Shown here in pieces: positions 1-9,938 of a DNA stretch of 64,000 bases. The notes under the pieces are model-generated. The model was not told the origin of the DNA. It saw only the letters and a list, made by a program, of their open reading frames with translations, and did not search any database. The stretch is from the NCBI GenBank assembly GCA_001972305.1, contig BDDD01002030.1, forward strand, positions 62,001 to 126,000. The letters run 5' to 3'. The DNA is from Cephalotus follicularis. Its lineage: Eukaryota > Streptophyta > Magnoliopsida > Oxalidales > Cephalotaceae. Both the position numbers and the translations under genes were made by a program. Positions within the stretch are counted from its first letter, which is position 1. The number at the start of each line of letters is the position of its first letter.

Positions 1-773
1 ACAATATCAATAAAACCAAAGTATGAAAGCAGCATGATGCAGTACATACTATATCTCGATGCATATATATAAATATAGATATGCATATGCATAAAACACG
101 ATGTCACGATATCACCGAAACCACGGTGCCACAATGTCACAATATCACAATGCACGGTCTCAACCAAGTCCAAAGGACTACACAATACACGGTTCATGGT
201 ACACGGTAGGTACGAAGAGCGTCGCCAACTCTTGGCCCCGCGTCGTACATCCCAACATCGGCCCCAACTCCGGGCGGCACGAAGCAGGTCACAATACAGT
301 AAGTCACCCAGCCAACTCCTGGCTCCTGAGTCGACCAGACCACTAGTCATCGCTGGCATCTCCGCCACGCAACTGGTACGGCCACAATCAAAATGACAAT
401 CAGCAATCACAGTCAAGCTCAATCACAATCACAGTCATCTCGATGCTCAAAACAGTTTTCCAAGTTTATAAAACAAAATACCTGGAAACAAACTCATTTT
501 CACGATGTCACGGTTCACGGTTCTCAATATCCCAAAACTCAGTTCACGGTGTTTTTGGAAGTCATTTTCACGGTTCGAAAGTATATATTTCACAAAACAT
601 ATAATTTCGTATAAAGTAATGATTTTTCATTAACTACAATGCACTTCCAGAAATATGTTATAACAGTTCAAACTCAATGATCACGATAGCATAAACAGTT
701 TATAAAGCTTCAGGAAGCAAAACATCACAATACACGATGCATACATATGTTCAGGGGTGAAACAGGCCCCCAT

Positions 774-1081
774 CAGTCGGCTGCCTACCACTGGCAGTCG
801 GCTGTCCCCCTCAAAGTAGTCGGCTGCCAATCCCAGGCAGTCGGCTACATGACCAGGCAGTCGGCTGTCTACATAGTCAGTCGGCTGCCCACTCTCGACA
901 GTCGGCTGGCCCTCAGGACAGTCGGCTGTCCACACCCCCACAGTCGGCTGTCGACCTACGACAGTCGACTACACAACCTCTGCAGACATTTTTGGGAAAC
1001 GAACGTGGGCAGTCGACTGGCCTCACCAGACAGTCGGCTGGACCCCCAGGCAGTCGACTTCCCAGGGTGAGCAGTCGGCTG
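774..1081. repeat. Cluster of about 14 CAGTCGRCTG palindromes
   Basis: About fourteen copies or near-copies of CAGTCGGCTG / CAGTCGACTG, mostly preceded by G or A, separated by 10-45 bases of unrelated sequence. Spacing is irregular, so this is not a tandem satellite. Most copies read GGCTG rather than GACTG on this strand. Confidence 0.9.
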
Positions 1082-1608
1082 GATTCTGCAGTAGGTGTAA
1101 AAACCAGCTGCTAAAACAGCCACAATCACACACCCAACACAACCTAAAATGACATATTTATGCACATACACGTTCCAAGCTCACAATACAACATAAACAT
1201 GCATTTTATTTCATCAAAACATTTACAATTGAAATTATGTTGCAAAAACGACTTCCCCCTACCTTAGAACTCCAAATTAGGAGTTGCAATCCACCCCTTT
1301 AAGCTTAAATCCGAAGCTCTTGCAACCCCTACACGTTCAGCCACCTTCAACAAGCTCGAACGCCCACTGTCAAGCCTCCAATCTTCACGGTTTCAACGCA
1401 CAAGCTCTGTAGCTCCTACACACACACACTTTCACTCTCAAACTCTCCTGAATCACAAGGAAAGATGGAGGAAGAGGAGAGAAATGTTGTGTTTTATGGA
1501 GAAAACTCCCGGCCCCTCCTCTGCCAAAACAATAATACCAAAAACACACCCCCTTTTCCTCACTTAAGGCAGACAGCAACGTGGGCTGTCTGGCACATGG
1601 CAGTCAAC

Positions 1609-1731
1609 TGCCTTGCATGGCAGTCGGCTGTTTCTGCCGACACTCCCACCAGTCGGCTGCCTCCTCTTGGCAGCTGGCTGCCGCGCCTCAGCAAGGGTCC
1701 AGTCGGCTGCCTCCCTGTGGCAGTCGACTGC
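1609..1731. repeat. Second CAGTCGRCTG cluster in the same LTR
   Basis: Six copies or close variants (CAGTCAACTG, CAGTCGGCTG, CAGCTGGCTG, CAGTCGACTG) in about 120 bases, in the part of the LTR nearest its right end. Confidence 0.85.
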
Positions 1732-2218
1732 CCCTGCACAAAAACACACAACAACACACTTTCTTGCAACATTTCAACACGGGAATGAGGGAAAACACGA
1801 TTCTCATTAACACAAGGTGTAAAATTACATTGGAAAAGAAATATTACACTTCAATGAAAATCCCGGGCGTTACAATTACTCCGTCTCAGGTTGTGATAAG
1901 TTATACAACTTAAAACAATACATTTTGAATTGTGTAACAAATCCTTTACAACATTTCTCTGTCTTTGGAAAATACTTTCCCCAGTCATTTTGAAAAAATA
2001 TATATATTCATATGTTAACAAATATACATTTTCGTACAATAATGATTATAATAATCATGCAAGCTTTTCAAAATGGTTAACACTTTTTAGAAATCAACCA
2101 TAATGCAATTCACAGTAATAATGCAGACATATGCTCAGAATGCATCTGGGATCGTTTCTACAGTCGTTTCGGGTCTAGCGGGTCCTATTCGAGCGAAATT
2201 TCTTCAAACAGGGGGATA

Positions 2219-2655
2219 GGCGTCGATGCTTATTCCCAGGGCGTCGACGTCTTTACCCTAAGGCGTCAAACCCTCGTACAGTTATTCCCAAGCATTTTTG
2301 GACCAAAGACGTCGATGCTTTTCCAAAGACATCGATGTCTTTATGATACCAGGGGGTATCAGTTCGCAAATCTTGATTCTAGGGGGAAGAATCCAGCTCC
2401 TAAACCCTCATATAAGCAAAACTCACCCTCTCAAGGCGTAAGACATGCTACTGGTTATCATGATATGTAACCATAACATCAATCCGTAAATAAACATGTG
2501 ACCACGAGTGGCCAATTCACCATCTGTAGTAAACACTACTGTTCTATGAATACCCAGAAAAGGCGTGGATGCTTTTACTCAAACATCGATGTCTTTTTCA
2601 TTCACACGCAAAGACATCAACGTCTTTAGGTAGACGTCAACGTCTATTCAGCCCA
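2219..2655. repeat. GACGTCGACGTC / ACATCGATGT palindrome cluster
   Basis: Several copies of a motif whose consensus is AAAGACRTCGAYGTCTTT, which is self-complementary. Degenerate copies include GGCGTCGATGCTT and AAAGACATCGATGTCTTT. The same cluster occurs at the matching place in the other G2-family LTRs. Confidence 0.85.
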
Positions 2656-3407
2656 GATCGTCATTTCCATAGTTTTAACACACCAGGTCATTACCCAAAG
2701 CATCCATTACACAAACCAGTTCGAATATTCATGTAATTTGCACATGCATGTTCTCCCCGTACATCACAGTAGTCATCACAACAAGTCCAGAGATTACAAT
2801 TCATCCATTAACATGCAATTCATCAATGGCATTCATTATCCTAAAACTCAAAATGCATGTATAGGAATCATCACTTTCCCCTACCTCTGGTTTCAAGTTA
2901 GAAACCTTGTAAGTCCACCTCTTTGTGTTCCAAGATTCTGGCCACAACAGCTCCAAGTTCAGCTCAGCAGCTGCAATCCACGAGCTCCAAGTCTCTAGCT
3001 CCAATCAAGCTCAACAATGGTGGCTCTCTCTTTCTCCCACTCACTGGTTTCCTCCTCTTCCTTCCTTTGGTGTTTTAAACGAGAGAGAGAGGTGTGGAGG
3101 GGGTTGTTCTTATGCAGATGGCTCCCTCTCCCTCTTTCTCCCTGCATTCAATGAACACTCTCGTGTTCTCCCCCTCTTTCCCAGTGAATTTCTGCATTTC
3201 ATGTTGTTTCCTTCTCATGTTTTCTGCAGGTTGCATGCACACCCACACTTGTCATGTTCTTCCTCCTTCTTCAGTCATGCAGGTCAGGAGGCCATTATGC
3301 ATTGTCAACACGTCTCCTTCACGTGCCTCAAGGCGCCTGGAAGGATCCTAATTCCTTCTCTCATGCACGTTACTCTGTCAGTTCATAACGTGACTGATAT
3401 TCTTTTC

Positions 3408-3563
3408 AAAGACGTCGACGTTATTCCTTAGGCGTCGATGTCTTTTCCTCTTTCATAAGAGGGTGTCGATGTCTTCACCCTACATCGACGTGCATGTCCA
3501 TGCATTCACGTGCATCTGGGTTCCCATAGGTGTCGACGTCTTTCCAAAGACATCGACGCGATT
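3408..3563. repeat. Second TCGA-core palindrome cluster
   Basis: Copies such as AAAGACGTCGACGTTATT, GGCGTCGATGTCTTTT and AGGTGTCGACGTCTTT near the LTR right end. It is equivalent to 12238-12394 and to about 34997-35140. Confidence 0.85.
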
Positions 3564-3732
3564 GTCCCAAAACCGCACCGTTTTTGGTTTAACATACACA
3601 TTTCTTTCCCCAAAACAATATTTAGGGTTTGGAAACATCTTTGAGGCCAAAATCTCAAACATTTTCATTAATTCAAGCAGAAGATTACATCTTAAATAAA
3701 ACATTACAATAAAGAAAACACCGGGTGTTACA

Positions 3733-4098
3733 GCACCAAATAAGGAAATGGCGCGGGATCCTCGGCCGTTTCTTAGGGGTACAATAATCATCTCCGCAAG
3801 TCAAGCAAGGCAGTTACATCCAAGGTCCTATAAATACTACAATGCAATACATTACACAGGTTGACCAATTCTATACTTTAAAGAACCTTGTAATTGTCTT
3901 CTTTGCTATCACTGACTTAAGTATCAGATAGCCCCCGGAAGTGATACCGCTTGGATCGTCGTTCTATTTGCATTTTGTGTGTAGGGAGGACAACCAAAAA
4001 TCATTCAAACACCTTTCTCGGAGCATTCGCAACGTTTTCCTCTACAAATCAAAACTCTACACGTAGGTTACTGTTGAGAAGTTGATTTCTACATCAAC
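3733..4098 (+). mobile_element. Tat/Ogre-like LTR, 3' end fragment
   Basis: Contains a TATAAATAC promoter-like box, the CTGACTTAAGTATCAGA block usual downstream of it in Tat-lineage LTRs, and the end TGTTGAGAAGTTG...CTACATCAACA, which has inverted ends. EPRV sequence begins at 4099. The left part is cut by the G2-family LTR. It may belong to the same lineage as the Tat element at the right of the window, but that element's own LTRs are not visible, so this is inference. Confidence 0.5.
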
Positions 4099-4102
4099 AG
4101 TA

Positions 4103-4814
4103 TCGGACTATAAGGACCAATCCTCTGGAATATTAATATCATTCCATTTAATTTTTTGTGGAATTAAAATGTTTGAATCATTTGTTACACATTTCATCAT
4201 ATTAGTTTCACCTTTTGTTAAATTTACTAATAATTTGGGACAAATAGAATTGGCAGCTTTATAATGAACATGATGAATTATAGCAATGATTTCAGATCTA
4301 TGTAACATATTGTAACCATGGAGCTTAATGTTGATTTTTAAGGTTTCTAAAATATTTTTATTAGTTAAGGAAATAGCTAAACATGGACACCCATCAAAAT
4401 AGACAGGTCCATTGCATAGACTTGTTTCAATGGCTCCAATTAAAGAATCATCGAAGTTTAAATGCATGACATCGCGGAGACATGCCAAGACAGAAGTGTT
4501 TAATCATTGTCTTGTTAATTGTTTAATTGTTACTTGAACAAAAACAAAGTGAATATTCTTAATTTTTTTTTTCACTAATTCTTTAATGGTTTTTCATCTA
4601 ATATTTGAATATTTTATTAAATCTTAGTAATTTTTAAAGTCTGTTCAATTGTTTGAATTCTTTCAGTAAAGCTAAATTCATTATACTCATAAATTTCTTT
4701 ATTAGAAATCTTTGTAGGTTTCTAATTTTGCCTTTGTTTTATTCTTTCATCTAATTCTTTATCTTTATTTGAATTATTACTAGTTTCAGAACCACTAATG
4801 GTACGTGACGACAT
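4103..4814 (-). pseudogene. EPRV ORF1 N-terminus and movement-protein fragment (inverted copy)
   Basis: Minus-strand ORF1 starts at the ATG at 4814, is broken by several stops, and opens into a 126-residue stretch (4488-4108) matching the 30K-superfamily movement protein of caulimovirids: the block with HLNFDDSL, a conserved SLCNG and a VYFDG turn, then N-terminal beta strands. In the virus the movement protein helps genomes pass plasmodesmata; here the fragment is dead, cut at its C-terminal side by the Tat LTR. It is homologous to 8504-9013 on the plus strand but extends further into the movement protein. Position of the movement domain at the start of ORF1 fits petuvirus/florendovirus-like genomes. 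Genus is inferred. Confidence 0.75.
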
Positions 4815-5065
4815 AGCTCTACACAATTTATTCATTATTAATTATTTTAAAGTTTTTATCTCACTACGTCCAAATATATGAACCCTAGCGCAGATATACT
4901 TCCGATGGTCCAATGGGACTTACACTCCGTCTGCCCTTATCACCCCAACAGCCTATTGCTAGGAAAGAATTATCTCCAAATAATCTCAAAGGGCACCATA
5001 CCTAGAAGTTTAGAAACTAAACTTTAATTTCAATTAATAATAAATACGTGTTTCGAGTTTTTTTA
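4815..5065 (-). other. EPRV leader fragment upstream of ORF1 (inverted)
   Basis: Reverse complement of the stretch 8253-8503: same leader text including the segment around TATATTTGGACGTAGTGAG before the ORF1 start. It begins right beside where the primer binding site would be, but the site itself is missing: the minus-strand text goes straight from a polymerase fragment into AAAAACTCGAAACAC. Confidence 0.65.
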
Positions 5066-5282
5066 TAACTTTAGTAGAAATGTTTTGTTCAGTGAAATCT
5101 TTTTCTTATGGTAAGGATACCACATGTCGTTTTCTATGCCAAAAGACATTGGGAAGGTCTGAATAAATATTATTAATTACGTTATTTTTTAATGAATTAA
5201 TTTTTTCTCGAGTTTGTAAAGTTTGTAATTTTTCTTCTATTTTATAAATTGATATTTCTTGTTTCATAGAATGTAAATGAAA
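5066..5282 (-). pseudogene. EPRV reverse transcriptase N-terminal fragment
   Basis: On the minus strand from about 5275 this reads as a degenerate stretch ending in the start of the caulimovirid reverse transcriptase, recognised by the WHRK...VSLP block followed by a KDF.E...STK-like segment. One in-frame stop and no catalytic YxDD region. It is joined at 5065 to the leader beside the primer binding site, an order that does not occur in a linear viral map and points to rearrangement. Confidence 0.5.
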
Positions 5283-5300
5283 CACTCAACTAAGATTAAG

Positions 5301-5600
5301 AAAAACTCTTCCCCCATAGACTGATAGACACATTCAACTAATTAAACAAATAAAAATTTATGCCAAAGAAATTCCTTGTTTACATTTAGCATCACCCTCA
5401 GCATTTAAAATCATCGAAACCGATGCATCAGAGATTGGTTATGGTGATATTTTAAAAGAACTAATAGATAACAAAGAACAATTTGTACAATACACAAGTG
5501 GAACTTGAAATAATACCCAAAGAAATTATGCTACTGTCAAAAAATAAATTTTAGTTATTGTATTATGTATTCAAAAATTTTAAAGTGACATTTTAAATCA
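5301..5600 (+). pseudogene. EPRV RNase H fragment
   Basis: Plus-strand reading shows the caulimovirid RNase H signature: an IETDASE.GYG block around 5416-5445 (first catalytic Asp), then the TSGT.NN.QRNYAT block around 5500-5530. Stops interrupt it (for example after TSGT). At about 5597 it is joined to CAAAAACTCGAAACACTT, a sequence otherwise found just downstream of the primer binding site (8251). Confidence 0.65.
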
Positions 5601-6016
5601 AAAACTCGAAACACTTATATATTATAAAATTAGAAAACAGATTAAAAAATTATATTTGTCCGAATATCATAAAAATCAATTATTCAAAATTCTTAATAAT
5701 AAAATTTCTGAGTCTGAAAATGATTATTATTCCGTTTCTTCAACAAAAATTCAACCTATAAAACATTTAACTTCATGATTCAAACATTAAAACCTGTAAT
5801 TGTAATAACTGCATTATTGGAACTATTTGTGATACAACACAAAATTAAAAACAAAAATTTCATTTATTGCATCAGCATTGCTTGATTTACACCTTAATAA
5901 AAATTTACAATATTCATATTACATTTATCCTAGTATAAAAATTTGATAATTCTATTCATTGCATAAATTTTACTCATGTATAATATAAATTTAATATCTT
6001 ATTTCTTGCAGCAAAA
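5601..6016 (+). other. AT-rich EPRV-associated segment, unassigned
   Basis: A degenerate open stretch to about 5775 in the frame of the RNase H fragment, lysine-rich and without a recognised motif, then about 240 bases of AT-rich sequence. It probably lies between the polymerase and ORF2 of the integrated virus. No function can be read. Confidence 0.35.
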
Positions 6017-7231
6017 ATGACTTCAAAATCAGGCAGCCTTTCAAAACCAAACAATGCTACTCCCAAAAAAAGACAATTACCCCTAACTATTGCAAACATT
6101 CCAATAGACAAATCTCTTATCCCTACTTCCAAACCATTGACCACTGTGTATTCAAACATTGTGAAAAATTCAATCATTCCTCAAACCGGTACATCACAAA
6201 CCATATCCACCCAAAATCCCAATAGCATCATTTATAAACACATTAACGGTCCTTATACTAAATTCCTTTTCTTCATTGAACCCGAATTCATAAAAAACTG
6301 AAAACCCCATTAGACATTGCAAAAAGAGTCTTTTTATAAAGACCAGCATTATTACAACAACCATGCCGAAAAATCTCAAACTTATTATGAGTTCATTTTG
6401 GTCGACACTGACTTCATTAAAATTAATCCAAAATCTGACCCAAGTAATCCACGGTTAATAACCCATACTTCCGTGTTTATTCAAAAAAAATTAACCATTT
6501 TTTATTAGGGACATTCTCCTCATTTCTACAAAAAAATTTCAGCACTATTTGATCTTCCCATCTACAATTATTTTGACTGCATTGATGTATGGAAACATGC
6601 ATTTCTTTTCTAAAATATTGAAGATAAACATTCATAGTTTTTCTGTTTCGATAAAAGATTCAATACAAAGCAAACTATTCCCTATTGGTTTGTAGACTGG
6701 GGGTGTCTCTATGGACCCAGTGAAGAAATTTTACCTCCCTCTATTGACAAAGCACTTGACACTTTTACAAAACATACCGAACCAATAACTTTATGACCAA
6801 CAATGCTATCATTTTTTACCCATTGCAAGTTATCGTGGATAATGTACTGGGATTATGTCATTGAGGAATCCCCTCGAATGATACCTAGACTCCACCGAAA
6901 ATTCTGGACAAAATGGTGGAAGAAATATGATTTATCTAAGTGCACTTCCGAAACCATTTTACAATCATTGAGATCCAATACTCATCAAGAACAACAATTT
7001 ACCTTGACAAAAAGCCAAATACAGTCCACTATCGCATCATCATATACTAAAAAAGAGTTGTAAGAACAAATCAAAAAATTATAAGAAGCACTAGAAAATA
7101 CTCCTGACGAAGATGATGACAAAGAATCTATCACTTTCTCCATAAAATTAGGAAAAGATGAAGATTTCCTCCCGGTTCATCAAAAGAGAAAAATAAAAGA
7201 AAAGGCCAAGAAAAAATAAATCATTCGGTTG
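6017..7231 (+). pseudogene. EPRV ORF2-like, function unknown (broken)
   Basis: A run of open segments from the ATG at 6017 to about 7231 with several stops and shifts (6299, 6508, 7061, 7082). It begins Ser/Thr/Lys-rich, has a central aromatic segment (VDWGCLYG near 6700; WIMYWDY and KFWTKWWKKYD near 6835-6935) and ends in an acidic then lysine-rich tail. Its place, after RNase H and before the intergenic promoter and the primer binding site, matches the second ORF of florendovirus-like integrants, whose role is unknown. The 3' part recurs at 13934-14290 with about 110 bases deleted. Confidence 0.5.
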
Positions 7232-8238
7232 AGAAAAATTTACTTTGACACTCCACTCATAAGGCAAGAAATTATTCAGCAACAGTGAAAATCCATTCAA
7301 CAGCAACAGTTACCGCAATATAATTCAGTTACAAGCTACAACAATTCCACTTGATAGAAAAAATACTATTCATAAATAGTAACTCCACTTGCAGACAAGA
7401 TACTATTCAACAATAGTAACTCCACTCGTTCAAGCCTATAAAAGAAATGTTCATGCACACATTCAAGCATAGAAATTTTTGGAGAACATACGGGAGCTTC
7501 CACAAAAGCTTCTCAACCACTCCATCACCCAACATTTGAAACCATTCCATTATTTTGTAAACACTCTTCCATAACCATTCATCCAATTGTAAACACTATA
7601 AACACTCAGTTGTAACTGTCCTCCACCATTTTAGCAATTCAGTCATAGTTCCGACAACCATTTCACTATAAGTTCTGTATGTATTTGATGTAATTTTCGT
7701 TAACTATTCTTTTAATTTTTCGATAATTGTTCACATATATAGCCACTATTCATTGAGTTTTCCGGCAACTATTCTGGCACACACTCTTTGAATTAAAGGC
7801 AATAAAATTTTAAATTCAATTTTAAGTAACTAATCTATTGATATAGTCGGTTCAACCGCCTTACAGTGTGGAGAAAGTTAAACTTTATTTTATTTTGTTT
7901 AAGTTCCATCTTCTAGTGAGGACTACCGCCAGTAGTGTGTAATTTTAAACTTTTATTTATTTACTTTAAATTGTTCAAAAGGATCCATCTACCAGTGCGG
8001 ACTACCGCCGGTTAGCGTGGAAACCTTTTCATTTAACTACTCCAATATTTTAAACTCACTTTATATTCTCCTTAATTTCAGCCCTTTAAATTCCGTTTTA
8101 GTTACAGTCATTTCAATTCTCTATTTTCAGTCTTTACAATTATTTTCTCATCCCACCTTTCTTTATTTTGCTTTAATTTTTTTAATGTATCTGACTTTTA
8201 TCTCAATTTAAATTACCTACCTGCTTCTGTCCCCTAAA
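7232..8238 (+). promoter_or_regulatory. EPRV intergenic region: promoter and leader
   Basis: Holds a TATA box (TATAAAAG, 7437-7444) preceded by repeats with the inverted arms TACTATT...AATAGTA (7366-7425). A long AT-rich leader follows with repeated GGACTACCGCC blocks (about 7918-7930 and 8000-8013). The region ends at the primer binding site. The copy at 14291-15339 has an extra promoter repeat. Confidence 0.6.
7437..7444 (+). promoter_or_regulatory. TATA box of EPRV promoter
   Basis: TATAAAAG, directly after the hairpin repeats and conserved at 14539-14546 in the duplicated copy. Confidence 0.6.
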
Positions 8239-8251
8239 TGGTATCAGAGCC
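8239..8251 (+). promoter_or_regulatory. EPRV primer binding site (initiator tRNA-Met)
   Basis: TGGTATCAGAGCC, complementary to the 3' end of plant initiator tRNA-Met, used to prime minus-strand DNA by caulimovirids. Followed by the ORF1 leader. Conserved at 15340-15352. Confidence 0.8.
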
Positions 8252-8503
8252 AAAAACTTGAAACACTTATTTATTTTTAATTGAAATTAAAGTCTAGTTT
8301 CTAAACGTCTGAGTATGATGCCTTTTGAGATTACTCGGGGATAGTTCTTTCCTAGCAGTAGGTTGTTGGGGTAGTAAAGGCAGATGGAGTGTAAGTCCCA
8401 TTAGACCATCGGAAGTATATCTACGCTAGGTAGGGGGTTCATATATTTGGACGTAGTGAGATAAAAAATTAAAATCATTAATAAAGAATAAATTGTGCAG
8501 AGC

Positions 8504-9013
8504 TATGTCTTCACGTACCATTAGCGGTTATGAAACTAGTAATAATTCAAATAGAGATAAATAATTAGATGAAAGAATAAAACAATTGCAAAATTGGAAA
8601 CCTCCAAAGATTTCTAATAAAGAAATTTATAAGTATAATCCGTTTAGCTTTACTAAAAGAATTCAAACAATTGAACAGACTATAAAAATTACTAAGACTT
8701 AACAAAATATTCAATTATTAGATGAAAGAACCATTAAAAAGTTAGCAAAAAATTTCAAGTATATTCGCTTTGCTTTAGTTCAAGTAACAATTAAACCATT
8801 AACAAGACAAGGTTTAAACACTTTTGTCTTGGTATGTCTCCACGATGCCAGGCATTTAAATTTTGATGATTCTTTAAGTGGAGCCATTGAAACAAGTCTA
8901 TGCAATGGATCTGTCTACTTTGATGGGTATCCGGATTTAACTATTTCCTTAACTAATAAAAATATTTTAGAAACCTTAACAATCAACATTAAGCTCCATG
9001 GTTACAATATGTT
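8504..9013 (+). pseudogene. EPRV ORF1 N-terminus and movement-protein fragment
   Basis: ORF1 starts at ATG 8504 and has several early stops, then opens at 8829 into the movement-protein block (HLNFDDSL, SLCNG, VYFDG). Viral homology ends at about 9013, where the inverted copy (4103-4488) continues but this copy changes to unrelated flank, so this is an integration or recombination edge. The following peptide to 9104 is flank. Confidence 0.7.
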
Positions 9014-9181
9014 ACCTGAGAAACATTTTGAAGATTCGATAAATAACCGGTTATGCGCTCAAAGAGTGTGTTGTGACTTGTTAGCTGAGCAAATATCGAG
9101 TTGAACACTCAAATAAATAACACTCACCTCATAAATCATAACGCACTACCTCTCAAAAACTTAGCAAACAAAAACTCAAAC

Positions 9182-9224
<43 letters not shown>

Positions 9225-9938
9225 NATATATATCTCCTAGATCTCTCTCCACACCTCTCTCTCCTCGATCTATCACTCTCTATATCTCTCAAATAAAAAC
9301 TTCATCATCATCTCTCTCTTCAGCTCTCTTTCCCCGATCTACCTCCCCTGTTCGATCTACAACCTTTTCTCCCTCTCTCTCTCCACAAACTCTCTCCCCA
9401 AAAGGCCTTGAAAACAGATCGAGTAACGCCTCAAAACATGCCTTGAGTGCCATTCTCTCCCTTTTTTCATTTTCGAGTCGGGTCTCCATTTAATTTGACC
9501 CGAACCGATTTTGGTATGGCCTACTAAACTCTATCTCCCTCTCCCCTTTCGGTTTTGGGTCGGCATTGGACGAGCTCCATTGATCCAACTTGATTGGTTT
9601 TGCGATAGTTTTTGAAGGACACTTGGGGTATTTAAGTCATTGTTAGTATTTCATTTGTTTTTTTGTTCCTTAGATATTGTAATGAATGAGATTTATGCAT
9701 TTGTATATTGATATGAGAAAATTCTTATACAAATCCCGGCACTGACTTGTGTCACGTGAAGCCATAAAAACATTATCTCCCAAAACTGCCCTACCGGCTC
9801 ACAAAGCCAATTGCCGCTCTTTGTTATCCAACTGACACATGGGCAAAACATCCAGGATCTTGATGATAATGGAGAGTTAACTTCCCCAATCAATGATGAG
9901 GAAACGGCTGAGAATTCCAGTGGTTTCGAAGGGACCAA
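9014..9938. other. Non-viral flank, possible remains of a host locus
   Basis: No recognised gene. It holds a pyrimidine-rich stretch, like a transcript leader, with the CT and TA microsatellite, then ordinary sequence up to the G2 LTR at 9939. A short open acidic stretch near 9830-9935 is not enough to name a gene. The whole region recurs at 17142-17683 plus 32488-32858, as part of the tandem duplication. Confidence 0.4.
9183..9232. repeat. (TC)n(TA)n microsatellite with an ambiguous base
   Basis: About 15 TC units followed by TA units; base 9225 is N, the only ambiguous base I noticed. The second copy (17310-17346) has TC units only. Confidence 0.95.

Larger units (their letters stand above)
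1..1874 (-). mobile_element. Tekay-like gypsy LTR, partial (left end outside window)
   Basis: The segment ends in GGGCGTTACA at 1874, the same LTR terminus seen at the left-hand (3') LTR ends of the Tekay-type elements in this window, so the element should lie on the minus strand. Sequence of the G2-family LTR resumes at 1875, which places this LTR as an insertion into that older LTR. It carries two clusters of the CAGTCGRCTG palindrome (774-1081 and 1609-1731). The short ORFs here are read-through of those repeats and are not counted as genes. The start and the target-site duplication lie outside the window, so whether it is a solo LTR cannot be seen. Confidence 0.6.
1875..3732 (-). mobile_element. 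G2-family (Tekay-like) LTR remnant
   Basis: Matches the right two-thirds of the LTRs at 9939-12594 and 32859-35349, starting at the segment that reads TTCTCAGGTTGTGATAAG there and ending at the terminal GGGTGTTACA. No polypurine tract or pol sequence follows 3732; Tat-like LTR sequence follows instead, so this is probably a solo LTR interrupted on its left by the 1-1874 LTR. It carries TCGA-core palindrome clusters at 2219-2655 and 3408-3563. Confidence 0.7.

Noticed and set aside
774-1081. CRISPR-like look of short palindromic repeats with unique spacers
   Set aside because: Units are only 10 bases, spacing is irregular, there are no cas genes and the context is plant LTR sequence.
2925-3431. 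168-codon ORF in the G2-family LTR remnant
   Set aside because: It lies wholly in LTR sequence, crosses a palindrome cluster and is not preserved in the other LTR copies.
8017-8211. Hydrophobic 64-codon ORF (also 15119-15313), possibly a membrane protein
   Set aside because: T-rich EPRV leader; the hydrophobic look follows from T-rich codons. Conserved only because the region was duplicated.
9101-9493. 130-codon ORF of Ser/Leu repeats across the TC microsatellite
   Set aside because: Open only because the TC run has no stops; it contains an ambiguous base and differs in the second copy.
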